NCBI RefSeq assembly: GCF_000827125.1 | Contig: NZ_CP010311.1 | Coordinates: 3,059,001 to 3,123,000 of the forward strand | Length of the DNA stretch: 64,000 bases | From: Geoalkalibacter subterraneus | Lineage (GTDB): Bacteria > Desulfobacterota > Desulfuromonadia > Desulfuromonadales > Geoalkalibacteraceae | Direction: 5' to 3' | In this document: positions 1 to 8,528 of the stretch, one piece after another | How the letters are laid out: every line of letters starts with the position of its first letter | Numbering within the stretch: the first letter of the stretch is position 1 | Made by a program: the position numbers and the translations under genes | Notes under the pieces: generated by a model | The model's database searches: none | Seen by the model: the letters and a program-made list of their open reading frames with translations, nothing else | What the model was told of the DNA's origin: nothing

Positions 1-275
1 TGCCGGTTGACCACATCCTCGCCGCTCGCCAGCGCCTCGCGCACCGGGCAATGGGTAAAGCAGATGTTGCTGCGAAAGATTTCACAGCAGCTCTGCCCCA
101 GCGCCTCCTCGCGGGAAAAGCCGGTGATCTCCTCCGCCGCCCGGTTGAACCAGGTAATGCGCATCTGCTGATCGACGGTGAAGACACCATCGGCGACACT
201 GTCGAGAATCGTGGCCAGATGTTCCAGGTGGCGGCAGGGACCGCCAGCAACGGGGTGTTGATCATCCATGATCAT
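1..275 (-). CDS. PAS-domain sensor/regulator, N-terminal part (runs off window)
   Basis: The minus-strand frame opens at 275 (a second in-frame ATG lies at 269) and stays open to base 1. The visible ~91 residues form one PAS domain: a helix leading to ILDSVADGVFTVD, then ITWFNRAAEEITGFSREEA, the usual PAS core, and a Cys-rich end (SCCEIFRSNICFTHCPV). This arrangement is common at the N-terminus of sigma-54-dependent Fis-family activators and of PAS histidine kinases in Desulfuromonadales. The output domain lies outside the window, so the type of protein cannot be decided. Cysteines in the PAS loop may hint at redox or metal sensing, which is inference. Confidence 0.75.
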   Translation of the reverse strand, partial: MIMDDQHPVAGGPCRHLEHLATILDSVADGVFTVDQQMRITWFNRAAEEITGFSREEALGQSCCEIFRSNICFTHCPVREALASGEDVVNR

Positions 276-408
276 TGAATCCTTCCACAGCATCCGATCC
301 GATTCACAGACAACAGGATAGCACGCGCACTCCTAAATCTGTAACAAAGAGATTATCAACCGCCCTGTTGCAGTCCAAAGTGAATAAGATTTTCAAAACA
401 TTTTTTTA

Positions 409-437
409 TTGACAACAAAAAAAGAATAGCAGATAAA
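409..437 (+). promoter_or_regulatory. Candidate sigma-70 promoter for the lipoprotein gene
   Basis: A perfect -35 box TTGACA lies at 409-414. After 17 nt comes GATAAA (432-437), a 4/6 match to the -10 box, in a strongly A/T-rich stretch. The first start codon with a good ribosome site is 70 nt downstream at 508. Confidence 0.45.
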
Positions 438-507
438 TTAAACTTCACAAATAACAGTGCATGGCGTGACATCAATGTCTATGCACAACCACACAGGAGG
501 GAAAAAA

Positions 508-2856
508 ATGAGTTTTGTTCGAACAAGTCTGGTGGCTCTTCTTGCCACAATGTTTTTGGCCGCCTGCGGCGGCAGTGGCGGCAGTGGCGGCAGCAGTGGC
601 AGTGATACTCCCCCGGTAAGCGGAAGTGGTATTGCTGTTGACCCCTATATCGTTGGCGCCGTATTTAACGAAGTATTGATTGATCCTGAAACAGGCGATG
701 AAGAAATCCTCCAGAGATCCACACCTTCAGATGAACACGGTTATTTCAGTTTTGATGAACCCTTTTCTGAAGATTCCGTTATTGTCATCTCCGACACCCG
801 AGGCTTACACAACGGTATTCCCTTCAATGGAAGGCTGAAGAGGAAAGTGGATGATAACGGCACTCTAGTGACTTCTCCAATCACCACCCTTCTTGCTGAG
901 GGCATGGATGAAAAGGAGGCCGCTATATTATTAGCAGGGGAAAATGCTTCTGAAGAAGAAATTGAAGCCTTTCGCGCCAAACTCAAACTGAATCCCATGA
1001 CGGAACCTGACCACAAACTGCTTGTGGCCGCCATGGCGATCAACACCGCGTTGACTGCCACCAACAACAATATCAATGACCAAAAACTAGAAGAAGTTTT
1101 TAAGGCAGTTTCCAAAATCCTGGATGAAAAGATTTTCAATCCTGAAAATGAGGATAAGCCCCTCAATACCCGCATCGGTACATCCGTCGGCCTCACGGAC
1201 TTCATTGCCAAAAAAATTCAGAGCGATGACAGCTTTGACATTGAAACAGGCGTATCGGACATATTGATTCGAGACGCCATGGAAAAAGCTGGCGAAGATG
1301 GAAAAGTTGCCATCGACGATGATGGCACCGTCGACAAACCAAGCGAAAAGGTTGCCGACTCGCTGAAAAAAGGCTTTGCAGCTCTTGACGCCGCAGCACA
1401 AAACAACAAAACCGATGACCTGCTGGCGGCCACGCGGCATTTCAAAATGGCGGCGGCACTCACAGCCACAGATGCCGAGGCCACCCGCAACGATAAAGAC
1501 GCCGCCCTGTTCTTCGGCAGCATGGCCCAGGTCATGAGCCTGGCAAATCCATATTCCAGCACCGTTAGCAGTGGCTACAACCGGCTGGGCGACATTCTGG
1601 ACGCTTTTGGTTTCTACGACGAGCGTGATGACATCTCGCTGATATCCTATCCAGAAGAGTGCACCACAGTTACAACGGCTTATGGTTGGACTTACGAAGA
1701 ATGTGTCAGCGACCCTCTGCCTCAGACAACCCCCACCAGCGGTGAACTGCAGCAGTTCCTGTTCAATCGCCTCGGCAGTGAATTGACCGGCGCCGCCAAC
1801 ACCCTGAGCCAGGTCAGTTCCCAGTTCAGCTACCAGTGGACCGACCCGGTCGATGCTTCGACCGTTCAGTTCGATTATGCCGACGCCTTGTTTCTCAGCT
1901 CGGTTGCCCACGGCATGCTGGGGCAACTGAATATTCAGCAAGCTTACAATCTGGATATCGATATTTCTGAAGTTGAAAACAAACTCCGCACAGAAAATTC
2001 TCTCGATCAAAGAACTTACACCGCAGAAGACTTCCTGCAGGCCCATCCTGAACTGGGCACATTGAAAGCCGATTACACTACCCGTCTGGATGAAAGCAAA
2101 AAGCAGTTCAATAAAGCTGCGGATCAATTGCTTGCCGCCTTCACGGCCATGGAAGAAGAGACGGATGATCAGAGAAACAATTTCATCAACTTCTATACAG
2201 AAGACTGCGCATGGATCGGCTCAGCATATGAGTGTACCGAGAATCCTGAAAAAATGGCGGCCGACATTGAGGAGGCCAAAGCAAATATCGCTCAATTCAA
2301 GGATGCACTAGACCAACCAGTCATTTTCGAAAATGACCCGGCAGATTCTAGCGACAACGAAACAATTGATTTCAGCCGCCTCTTCGAGGGCATCGATCTG
2401 CGGGAGCAGATTCCGCCTGTGAAGGGCAATGTTCCTGGGATGTTCGAAGACCCCACCCTCGATAACCTTTTGATAGACACACATTTTGATCTCAACCAGG
2501 ACCTCGATGAGGACGGCTCCCCCGATCTGCTGGTTGGCTTTTCTCAGTTCGGTGCGCCACTGGTCAGCGGCAGAACATTCGACATTCTCTGGTCTTACTG
2601 CGGGGTCAGCGGGACTTTACAGATCAATGAAGACTCCACCTATAACTACACTTGGTCTGACTGGTACACAAATGACGGTCCTCAACAAAGTTCCGGCACC
2701 TGGAGTATCGAGGAAGGACGATTAAACTTAACCGGCGACAGCTTTGATATGACAGCAGAGATGGACAAAGGGAACGGCTTAGAGGGCGAATCCCTCGATC
2801 TCGACATCTGGTGGTCTCAATCTGACAACCAAGGCTGTTTCGGCTATTGGAACTAA
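508..2856 (+). CDS. Large orphan lipoprotein with poly-Gly/Ser linker
   Basis: The start at 508 is chosen because AGGAGG lies just upstream and it places a lipoprotein signal peptide at the very N-terminus (hydrophobic VALLATMFLAAC, lipobox LAAC, then a GGSGGSGGSSGS linker). An earlier in-frame ATG at 457 would bury this signal. The mature protein of about 760 residues is acidic and soluble-looking. It has an N-terminal beta-rich part of the carboxypeptidase-regulatory/Big type (VGAVFNEVLIDPETG, then DEHGYFSFDEP), a long helical middle, and a C-terminal region with paired Cys and aromatic residues. No enzyme motif was recognised. It was probably anchored at the outer membrane facing periplasm or surface. 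It is followed by a strong terminator, so it is likely monocistronic. Confidence 0.85.
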   Translation: MSFVRTSLVALLATMFLAACGGSGGSGGSSGSDTPPVSGSGIAVDPYIVGAVFNEVLIDPETGDEEILQRSTPSDEHGYFSFDEPFSEDSVIVISDTRGLHNGIPFNGRLKRKVDDNGTLVTSPITTLLAEGMDEKEAAILLAGENASEEEIEAFRAKLKLNPMTEPDHKLLVAAMAINTALTATNNNINDQKLEEVFKAVSKILDEKIFNPENEDKPLNTRIGTSVGLTDFIAKKIQSDDSFDIETGVSDILIRDAMEKAGEDGKVAIDDDGTVDKPSEKVADSLKKGFAALDAAAQNNKTDDLLAATRHFKMAAALTATDAEATRNDKDAALFFGSMAQVMSLANPYSSTVSSGYNRLGDILDAFGFYDERDDISLISYPEECTTVTTAYGWTYEECVSDPLPQTTPTSGELQQFLFNRLGSELTGAANTLSQVSSQFSYQWTDPVDASTVQFDYADALFLSSVAHGMLGQLNIQQAYNLDIDISEVENKLRTENSLDQRTYTAEDFLQAHPELGTLKADYTTRLDESKKQFNKAADQLLAAFTAMEEETDDQRNNFINFYTEDCAWIGSAYECTENPEKMAADIEEAKANIAQFKDALDQPVIFENDPADSSDNETIDFSRLFEGIDLREQIPPVKGNVPGMFEDPTLDNLLIDTHFDLNQDLDEDGSPDLLVGFSQFGAPLVSGRTFDILWSYCGVSGTLQINEDSTYNYTWSDWYTNDGPQQSSGTWSIEEGRLNLTGDSFDMTAEMDKGNGLEGESLDLDIWWSQSDNQGCFGYWN

Positions 2857-2885
2857 TGTCTGAACAGTTCTAAAACTGATCCCGC

Positions 2886-2916
2886 AACGGGGTCATCCAC
2901 AACGGATGACCCCGTT
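2886..2916 (+). terminator. Strong hairpin after the lipoprotein gene
   Basis: A perfect 13-bp stem AACGGGGTCATCC / GGATGACCCCGTT with loop ACAAC lies 30 nt after the lipoprotein stop. The U-tract is weak (CCTTGTG), so termination may be partial and read into the next gene. Confidence 0.7.
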
Positions 2917-2933
2917 CCTTGTGAGGCCAGAGA

Positions 2934-3671
2934 TTGAACCGAAACCCGCTCCTAGCAGAAACCAGCAAGATGGTTCGCATCTTACTGATTTTAATGATCT
3001 CGATTACATCGTCTGCGTGTGAGCGAGATGGAGAAAAACACAATCAAAACCCTATCAGAATCGAAAATTCCTCAAATGTTATCGATATCCGAGGGATCAC
3101 CCACACAAGTTATTCACACGAGGGGAAAGTTACTCAACGCATTGCCGCTGACCAGTTCCTCGTTCGCCCTCGACAGTTCGGCGGGCTGCGAGTTAAATCG
3201 ATCAATGAAGCCTATCTTGTCAATACTTCGATCGATCTGCACAAAAGACCTGACTCTGACGCCAACACAGAAGAAGATCTTGCCAACACCTCTACATCCT
3301 CCGGTTCCGGAGTAAATCTCTCCTCGGTCATTCAAAATCTCGCACAAGCCCGCGGGGTGGGCCGTCTGACACGCGTAATCATCACCGACCTTGAGCTGAA
3401 CATCTTCCTCAATGGAAACCTTCGCTATAAAATGCTTTCGAACAAAGCGGTGATTGATTTCAACAAGGGACAGTCATCCTTTAATGGTTTTGAATATTTC
3501 CATCAAGACGATGTTTTTTTAATCCGCGCGTCAGAAGCTTATCACGACCACGGGAATAATCGGTTTGTCATTCCCGGGGCTTTTTCCTTCTCAAGCCGCA
3601 CCATAAATCGGCACGGGGAAGGGCTGATAATTAACGATAAAGGAAGCCTTACTTTCCTGGATTCTGAATAA
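2934..3671 (+). CDS. LptC/OstA-like lipoprotein, putative
   Basis: A TTG start at 2934 has GAGG 7 nt upstream; an ATG at 2970 is the alternative but lacks a clear ribosome site. The N-terminus is a short signal (ILLILMISITSSAC) consistent with lipidation at Cys. The body resembles the periplasmic beta-jellyroll of LptC-type proteins: a motif around THTSYSHEGKVTQRIAAD, then VKSINEAYLV, a low-complexity insert of Asp/Ser, then LRYKMLSNKAVIDFNKG and FLIRASEAYHD. LptC-type proteins carry lipopolysaccharide across the periplasm. This copy is not beside lptA/lptB, so it is more likely a paralogue or a distant relative. The family call is by eye and could be wrong. Confidence 0.6.
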   Translation: MNRNPLLAETSKMVRILLILMISITSSACERDGEKHNQNPIRIENSSNVIDIRGITHTSYSHEGKVTQRIAADQFLVRPRQFGGLRVKSINEAYLVNTSIDLHKRPDSDANTEEDLANTSTSSGSGVNLSSVIQNLAQARGVGRLTRVIITDLELNIFLNGNLRYKMLSNKAVIDFNKGQSSFNGFEYFHQDDVFLIRASEAYHDHGNNRFVIPGAFSFSSRTINRHGEGLIINDKGSLTFLDSE

Positions 3672-3719
3672 AAACATTTTGTTGCCCTCCGTATTTCTCT
3701 TTCCCACACTTTGATGGCA

Positions 3720-3746
3720 CAAAAAAAGCCGGCCACAAGGACCGGC
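3720..3746 (-). terminator. Terminator for the minus-strand porin remnant
   Basis: Read on the minus strand, GCCGG / CCGGC with an additional GG/CC pair closes a short loop and is followed directly by a run of T residues (3721-3727 are A on the plus strand). Confidence 0.65.
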
Positions 3747-3790
3747 AAAAAATATCTGCGGCGGTTTCGCCGCCGGAGGAGGTGGAGCGT

Positions 3791-3819
3791 GCGCGGCCGG
3801 CATGTAAGTCCGGCCGCGC
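3791..3819. terminator. GC-rich 10-bp hairpin between convergent genes
   Basis: GCGCGGCCGG and CCGGCCGCGC pair perfectly around a 9-nt loop. On the plus strand it is followed by TTTTGG. It lies 18 nt beyond the stop codon of the minus-strand porin remnant, so it probably acts with the hairpin at 3720-3746. Confidence 0.5.
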
Positions 3820-3837
3820 TTTTGGTTCTCTCGAAAA

Positions 3838-4374
3838 TCAGAATTTAACGGTCAGTGATGCGTTGATGTCCCAGGCGGTGTCGATGACAGGGAACATGGA
3901 GAATTCCTTGCCGTCCTGCACGTCCTCGACTTTTTTCGGCTTGCCCACCGGAGAACCGCTGCCGGTGTACTCATAGTCGTAATACAGGGCACCCACCTTG
4001 ATGAACATGTTGGGGTTGACATCAAAGATGTAGTAAGCCTCGCCCACATGACCGCGGGTGGCCAGCTTGCTGCCGACGATATCGTCCTGGGCCTGGGTGA
4101 ACGGTGTCCAGTACTTGGAGCCCCAGTTGTACTCAACGCCGAATTTACCCATCGGCGCCGGGGTCTGGAAACCGACATAGACGGAATAGCCGTCGTGATC
4201 CTCATCGAGGCCGTCGGTTACGAACTCGCCGGTGGACTCGAGAACGGGATTGCCGTTTTCATCGATGGCAGTCACTTCGAACACAGGCGTAGCGTCGGCC
4301 AGCAGGCCGCCGAGGCCGGAGGGATTATAGTTGTCGTTGCCGAGGTGATCGACTGAATAGGCGAGAAATGCGGA
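3838..4374 (-). pseudogene. 3' remnant of an outer-membrane beta-barrel (DUF3373-like porin)
   Basis: The frame is open from an upstream stop codon at 4375-4377 to the natural stop at 3838, with no plausible start. About 178 residues remain, and a GTG at 4284 is the only internal start candidate. The content is a typical barrel C-terminus: alternating strands (FGVEYNWGSKYWTPFTQAQ, then GHVGEAYYIFDVNPNMFIKV, then ALYYDYEYTGSGSPVG) and a terminal Phe, the outer-membrane insertion signal. It resembles the DUF3373 outer-membrane proteins of Geobacter relatives, which are about 500 residues long, so roughly two thirds is missing. The break is within about 25 bp of the hydrogenase large-subunit stop, which suggests the hydrogenase operon and the porin were joined by a deletion or insertion. 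Confidence 0.65.
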
Positions 4375-4399
4375 TTAGAGATGCTGATAATGTGCGTGA

Positions 4400-5677
4400 T
4401 CAGACAAAATCGATTTTCATCAGGTGGGTGGAGCAACTGATACACGGATCATAGGCACGGACCAGCATTTCGAGGTGGCGAGCCATCTCCGTGCGCGGCA
4501 GATGCAGAAGCGAAGGAGCGAGGTGATGCAGGTCGGCCTCGATGTTTCCGAGGTTCTGTGCGGTGGGGATAACACAATCGGCAGACTCGATGCGCCCTTT
4601 CTCATCATAGGCATAAGAATGAAACAAGAGACCGCGCGGCGCCTCTACGGCAGCAGCCCCCTTGCCCCCCACCGGCGGCACCCACACGGATTCGGGCTTC
4701 AGCCCCTTGAGCAGCAGACCGTCGATCAGGTGGACCGAAGATTCGAGGAAGTGGACCACTTCCACCAGGCGCGCGTAATTGGCCTCGAAAGGATTGACGG
4801 TCGTGCGATTGAGACCCAGCGCCTCGGCGACCTTCTTCGCCATGGAGGACAGATGCTCCCCGGCATTTTTATACCGTGCCAGGGGGCCGACCATGAAGTT
4901 TTCGCGTGTTGCGCGCGCAAATTTGGCGTTGGAGTGGGGTTGATGATATTCGCTGATCATTGTTTCAAAACGCGCCACAGGGCAGCTTACGCCCTCACTG
5001 GAGAACAGGTCGCCGTCAAGCCCGGGGTAACCCTGCTCTGTCCGCAGGCAGATATATTCCGTCTCGCGCGCCATCCAGGGGATCTCGAAATCAGCGAACA
5101 GGGCCACGGTCTCTTCCAGGTCAGCGAGCGCCGCCACCAGATTGCGCCTGACCTCCTGCAGTTCGGCGACCCCGGGCAGAACGGAAAAACCGCCGACGCA
5201 GGTTGTCGCCGGGTGCACAGCTCGGCCGCCCACCACACGCACCAGATCATTCGCGGTTTTTTTCAGGCGCAACGCACGGCTCACCAGTTCACGGCGGTCG
5301 CGGGCCAGTTCGGTAAGACTGGAAACACCAAGGTAGTCAGGCGCCGCCATGAAAAACAGGTGCAGCAAGTGACTCTGCATGTTCTCGCCATGGCTCAGCA
5401 ACCGCCTCAGTCCACGGGTCTGGTCGGAGACAACCACACCCAGCGCCTGCTCGGTCGCTGCCAGAGAAACAAGAGTGTGCGACACGGAGCACACCCCGCA
5501 GATGCGCGCCGCAATGGGCGCCACATCACTGTAATGACGCCCTTTGAGTATCTCCTCGAAAAACCGCGGCGATTCCACCACATCCAGGCGGCACTCTTTG
5601 ATGGCGCCATCCACGGCATCCACCACCAGGTTGGCGTGCCCTTCCATACGGGCGAGATGATTGAGCTCGATTTTCAT
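4400..5677 (-). CDS. NiFe hydrogenase large (alpha) subunit, group 3 type
   Basis: The catalytic subunit holds the NiFe(CN)2CO site. Both ligand motifs are present: RICGVCSVSH (Cys60, Cys63) and DPCISCSTH near the C-terminus (Cys412, Cys415). Seven residues (LMKIDFV) follow the His after which maturation proteases of this family cut, so the protein is made as a precursor. The length of 425 residues and the partners fit group 3 cytoplasmic bidirectional enzymes, most like the NADP-linked group 3b (sulf)hydrogenases of Pyrococcus. It is the last gene of the operon, with 95 nt separating it from the small subunit. That gap holds a palindromic repeat. No maturation protease or hyp genes are in the window. 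Confidence 0.92.
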   Translation of the reverse strand: MKIELNHLARMEGHANLVVDAVDGAIKECRLDVVESPRFFEEILKGRHYSDVAPIAARICGVCSVSHTLVSLAATEQALGVVVSDQTRGLRRLLSHGENMQSHLLHLFFMAAPDYLGVSSLTELARDRRELVSRALRLKKTANDLVRVVGGRAVHPATTCVGGFSVLPGVAELQEVRRNLVAALADLEETVALFADFEIPWMARETEYICLRTEQGYPGLDGDLFSSEGVSCPVARFETMISEYHQPHSNAKFARATRENFMVGPLARYKNAGEHLSSMAKKVAEALGLNRTTVNPFEANYARLVEVVHFLESSVHLIDGLLLKGLKPESVWVPPVGGKGAAAVEAPRGLLFHSYAYDEKGRIESADCVIPTAQNLGNIEADLHHLAPSLLHLPRTEMARHLEMLVRAYDPCISCSTHLMKIDFV

Positions 5678-5685
5678 ATGATCCT

Positions 5686-5768
5686 AAAGTCAAAAGCTTT
5701 AACGGAGAGACGGAGAAAAAACAAGGCGAACTCTCCATCTATTCTCACTCTCTGCGCCTCTCCGTTGG
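5686..5768. repeat. Palindromic repeat (family C) inside the hydrogenase operon
   Basis: The gap between the small and large subunit genes is an imperfect palindrome whose ends are AACGGAGAG and CTCTCCGTT. One end carries AAGTCAAAAGCTTTAACGG, nearly identical to the arms of the repeat at 48422-48653 (AAGTCAAAAGCTTCAACG). It would form a hairpin in the hydrogenase mRNA just upstream of the large-subunit ribosome site, which could set subunit ratios. That last point is inference. Confidence 0.7.
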
Positions 5769-5772
5769 GATT

Positions 5773-6507
5773 TCAAGATTTTTCCGGCGGCAGATTAAAG
5801 ATCCGGAATTCCGACAGGATATCCTCCACCGTCAGGCCATGTTCTTCGAGGATCTGCCGGTAGGGGTGGGAGCGCGGGTTGTCCACCAGGCCGCGGCAGC
5901 CGCGGCAGCGATCGCCGCCGGCGATGCACAGGGCGTGACAGCCCGCACGGGTGACCGGACCGAGACAGACGGTGCCCTGGTCGAAGGTGCAGGGGTATTC
6001 CCCCAGCTTGCACTCTACGCAGACCGAATAGGTCGGCAGTTCCGGAGTGCGCCCCACCAGCAGCGCCTGCAGCAGCTGCAGAAACTCCTCTCCATCCACC
6101 GGGCAGCCGGGAAGGCGGGCATCGACCTTGACGAAGCAGGATAGGGGGCGGGGCAAGGTCTTTTCTATCCCCTCCACCTCACGGCCATAAGCGCTGTAAG
6201 CCAGCCGCTGCGGCTCGCAGAAATGGCTCAGGGCATTGATGCCTGCATTGTCGGCGCAGGACCCCAGCGCTACCAAAACTTCACAGCGCGAACGGGTCTC
6301 CTCCAACCGCCTGACCTCCTGAGGATGTCCGACGCTGCCCTCGACAAAGGCAATATCGAGAGCTTCGCCCGTATCCGCCAAAATCTCGCGAAACGCAGCC
6401 ACTTCCACCAGCTCGATCAGCTCAAGCCATTGCTCTTCAAGATTGAGCACCGTAAGTTGGCAGCCTTCGCAGCCGGTGAAATCGAAAAAGCCGATCCGTT
6501 TCTTCAT
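5773..6507 (-). CDS. NiFe hydrogenase small (delta) subunit
   Basis: The start at 6507 overlaps the stop of the preceding gene as ATGA, so the two are translationally coupled; longer upstream frames would intrude into that gene. The protein (244 residues) belongs to the NADH:ubiquinone oxidoreductase 20-kDa-like small subunits. MKKRIGFFDFTGCEGCQL begins it, followed by GSCADNAG, a PGCPVDGEEF segment, and a Cys-rich C-terminus (CKLGEYPC, CLGPVTRAGCHALC, CRGCRG). These are ligands for three Fe-S clusters that carry electrons from the NiFe site to the flavin subunit. It lacks a Tat signal, so the enzyme is cytoplasmic. Confidence 0.92.
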   Translation of the reverse strand: MKKRIGFFDFTGCEGCQLTVLNLEEQWLELIELVEVAAFREILADTGEALDIAFVEGSVGHPQEVRRLEETRSRCEVLVALGSCADNAGINALSHFCEPQRLAYSAYGREVEGIEKTLPRPLSCFVKVDARLPGCPVDGEEFLQLLQALLVGRTPELPTYSVCVECKLGEYPCTFDQGTVCLGPVTRAGCHALCIAGGDRCRGCRGLVDNPRSHPYRQILEEHGLTVEDILSEFRIFNLPPEKS

Positions 6508-8399
6508 CGCTCGATCGCTTCTTTCAGGTGTTTGACCTGTGCATAGGGGAAGATCGGTCCGCTCTCGCACACGCAGATGTCGTTGATGCGGCACTTGCCG
6601 CATTTACCCAGTCCGCATTTCATGTGGCGTTCGAGGTTGAGATAGAGTTGATCTTCACCGACTCCCCAGCGGAAAAGCAGGGGATTGACTGCGCGGTACA
6701 TCCGGGCCGGACCGGAAACCACGGTGGTGACACGGTCGGGATCGAGATCGAGATCCTTGAACAGGTGTGCCACATCGCCGCGGGTCACCCCCCAACTGTT
6801 GTCCCCCTGGGTCACGGCGAAGCGGCAGTCCATGCTCCCCTCGCGATGCCAGGAGAGCAATTCGTCCCGGAACAGGTAATGATCCACCGTGCGCGCCCCG
6901 TACAGAAGCATGATCCGGCCATAGTCATCACGGCGTGCCAGCAGGCCGAGCACCAGGGAGCGCAGCGTAATCATCCCCATGCCGCCGGCGACCACCAGCA
7001 GATCGCGGCCGTTGAATCGTTCCAGCGGAAACCCGCAGCCGAAAGGGCCTCGCACCCCGACAGTATCCCCGGGCCGCAGGCGGTGCATGGCCTGGGTCAA
7101 AGCTCCCGCAGCACGAACCACTACTTCGATTTCGTCGCTCTGAACCGGCGCCGAAGCGATGGTAAAGGGAGCTTCCCCCTGGCCGAAAACGGATATTTCA
7201 AGAAACTCGCCCGGTTCGAATTCCAGCGGATGCGGCATGCGCAGCCGAAAGAGCTTTTCGCTCTCCGTGAGCGACTCGACGTACAGGATTTCAGCCAGCT
7301 CCGGACGATACTCTGCCGCGGGAGAGGCCTTCGGAGCCGGGAGGGACTGCTCCTGGTGGAGGCGGTTGAGTACGGCTACAGGGTCAATGCGGCTGAGACA
7401 CTCCCGGCTGCAGCGGCCGCAGCCGACGCAGGCGGTGCGCTGGTATTTATCCCACAGGTATTTGTATTTACGAAAAAACCGGTGCCGCTGCCGATCCGCC
7501 TGGTTGCCGCGGAATTCGTCGCCGCCGGCCACCTTGGTGAACTGGTCGAACTGGCAGGAATCCCAGGTGCGCACCCGCTCGCCGCCCACCAGATCGAGGT
7601 CGAGGCGATCCTCGACATTGAAACAGTAGCAACTCGGACACAGCATGGTGCAGGCCCCGCACCCCAGACAGCGACTGCCCAGCTCCTCCCATACCGGATG
7701 GTCATAGACGCGCTCCATCAGCGGTGCCAGATCCTCAGAAACAAAATCAAGGCGATGGGAAATCGGTTTGGCCTGCAACGGCAGGGGCGGCTCCGAGGGG
7801 CGCTGCGCCACCGTCGGCGCGTAGAGATAAAGCAGGCGCTCGCCGCGGCGGCTGCCGGTCTGCACCAGGTAGCCGCCGGCGACACGGTGGAAAAACAGGT
7901 CGAATCCATCCGCGGCCCGGTCCGTTCCCATACTGGTGCAGAAGCAGTGTTCATCGGGCACGCAATCCACCCCGATCAGGATGGTCACTTCACGTTTGGC
8001 GCGATAGGCGCTGTCGGCCTCACCGTCGAACAGGCAGTCATCAAGCACCCGCACGGCATGCAGGTCGCAGGGATGCATACCGAAAATAACCCGGGGACTC
8101 GCCGCACGTTCCGGCTCCAGCAGAACCCTGCCGCCGAGACGGAAGCGAAACAGTTTTTCCCAGTTGGGAAAGAGAAATTTTTTCGGTGAATGGACCTGGG
8201 GAGAATATTCGAGGATCATTTCAGCCGGGTCCTCGATACGGTCGAGCACCCGGCGGTTGCCTTTGGCTTTGACCGCAACCACCTCGAACGCGCTTTGCAG
8301 CGCGCGGGCGAACATGTCGATCTCTTCCCGGCTGATGGGGCGCCAGGATGAAGAATCGGGGGGCAGCCCGCCTTGAGGGTCGGTCAGAATATCATTCAT
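6504..8399 (-). CDS. Fused hydrogenase beta-gamma electron-transfer subunit
   Basis: This single 631-residue protein joins two chains that are separate in Pyrococcus sulfhydrogenase. Residues 1-345 match the beta subunit (related to anaerobic sulfite reductase subunit A), with two ferredoxin motifs: C244/C247/C250/C254 and C324/C327/C330/C334. Residues 365-631 match the gamma subunit, a ferredoxin-NADP reductase/dihydroorotate dehydrogenase electron-transfer fold. That part has a flavin segment (PFTIAS, ~411-416), a nucleotide-binding GGMGMITLRS (~472-481) and a 2Fe-2S site (C595/C600/C603/C611). The reading frame is uninterrupted across the junction (~345-365, Pro/Ala-rich linker). It is first in the operon. 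Its likely job is passing electrons between NAD(P)H and the hydrogenase. Confidence 0.9.
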   Translation of the reverse strand: MNDILTDPQGGLPPDSSSWRPISREEIDMFARALQSAFEVVAVKAKGNRRVLDRIEDPAEMILEYSPQVHSPKKFLFPNWEKLFRFRLGGRVLLEPERAASPRVIFGMHPCDLHAVRVLDDCLFDGEADSAYRAKREVTILIGVDCVPDEHCFCTSMGTDRAADGFDLFFHRVAGGYLVQTGSRRGERLLYLYAPTVAQRPSEPPLPLQAKPISHRLDFVSEDLAPLMERVYDHPVWEELGSRCLGCGACTMLCPSCYCFNVEDRLDLDLVGGERVRTWDSCQFDQFTKVAGGDEFRGNQADRQRHRFFRKYKYLWDKYQRTACVGCGRCSRECLSRIDPVAVLNRLHQEQSLPAPKASPAAEYRPELAEILYVESLTESEKLFRLRMPHPLEFEPGEFLEISVFGQGEAPFTIASAPVQSDEIEVVVRAAGALTQAMHRLRPGDTVGVRGPFGCGFPLERFNGRDLLVVAGGMGMITLRSLVLGLLARRDDYGRIMLLYGARTVDHYLFRDELLSWHREGSMDCRFAVTQGDNSWGVTRGDVAHLFKDLDLDPDRVTTVVSGPARMYRAVNPLLFRWGVGEDQLYLNLERHMKCGLGKCGKCRINDICVCESGPIFPYAQVKHLKEAIER

Positions 8400-8528
8400 G
8401 GAAAAAGCATGGACCTTGGCTTGGGGAAGTGTGAATCATGATCGATAGAAGTCAGTGTAAGCGAGGGCATTTGCCGGCGTCAAGGCGGGCAAGTGAGACG
8501 GCGAAAGGAAGTTAGATAAAAAGCTTCC

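Noticed and set aside
3715-3731. TGGCAC with GC 10 nt after the GG, a possible sigma-54 site
   Set aside because: It lies in the A-tract and stem of a terminator between convergent genes, with no gene to drive, and the -12 part is poor.
6528-8189. 553-codon plus-strand frame across the hydrogenase beta-gamma gene
   Set aside because: Antisense shadow. The minus-strand protein has all Fe-S and flavin motifs.
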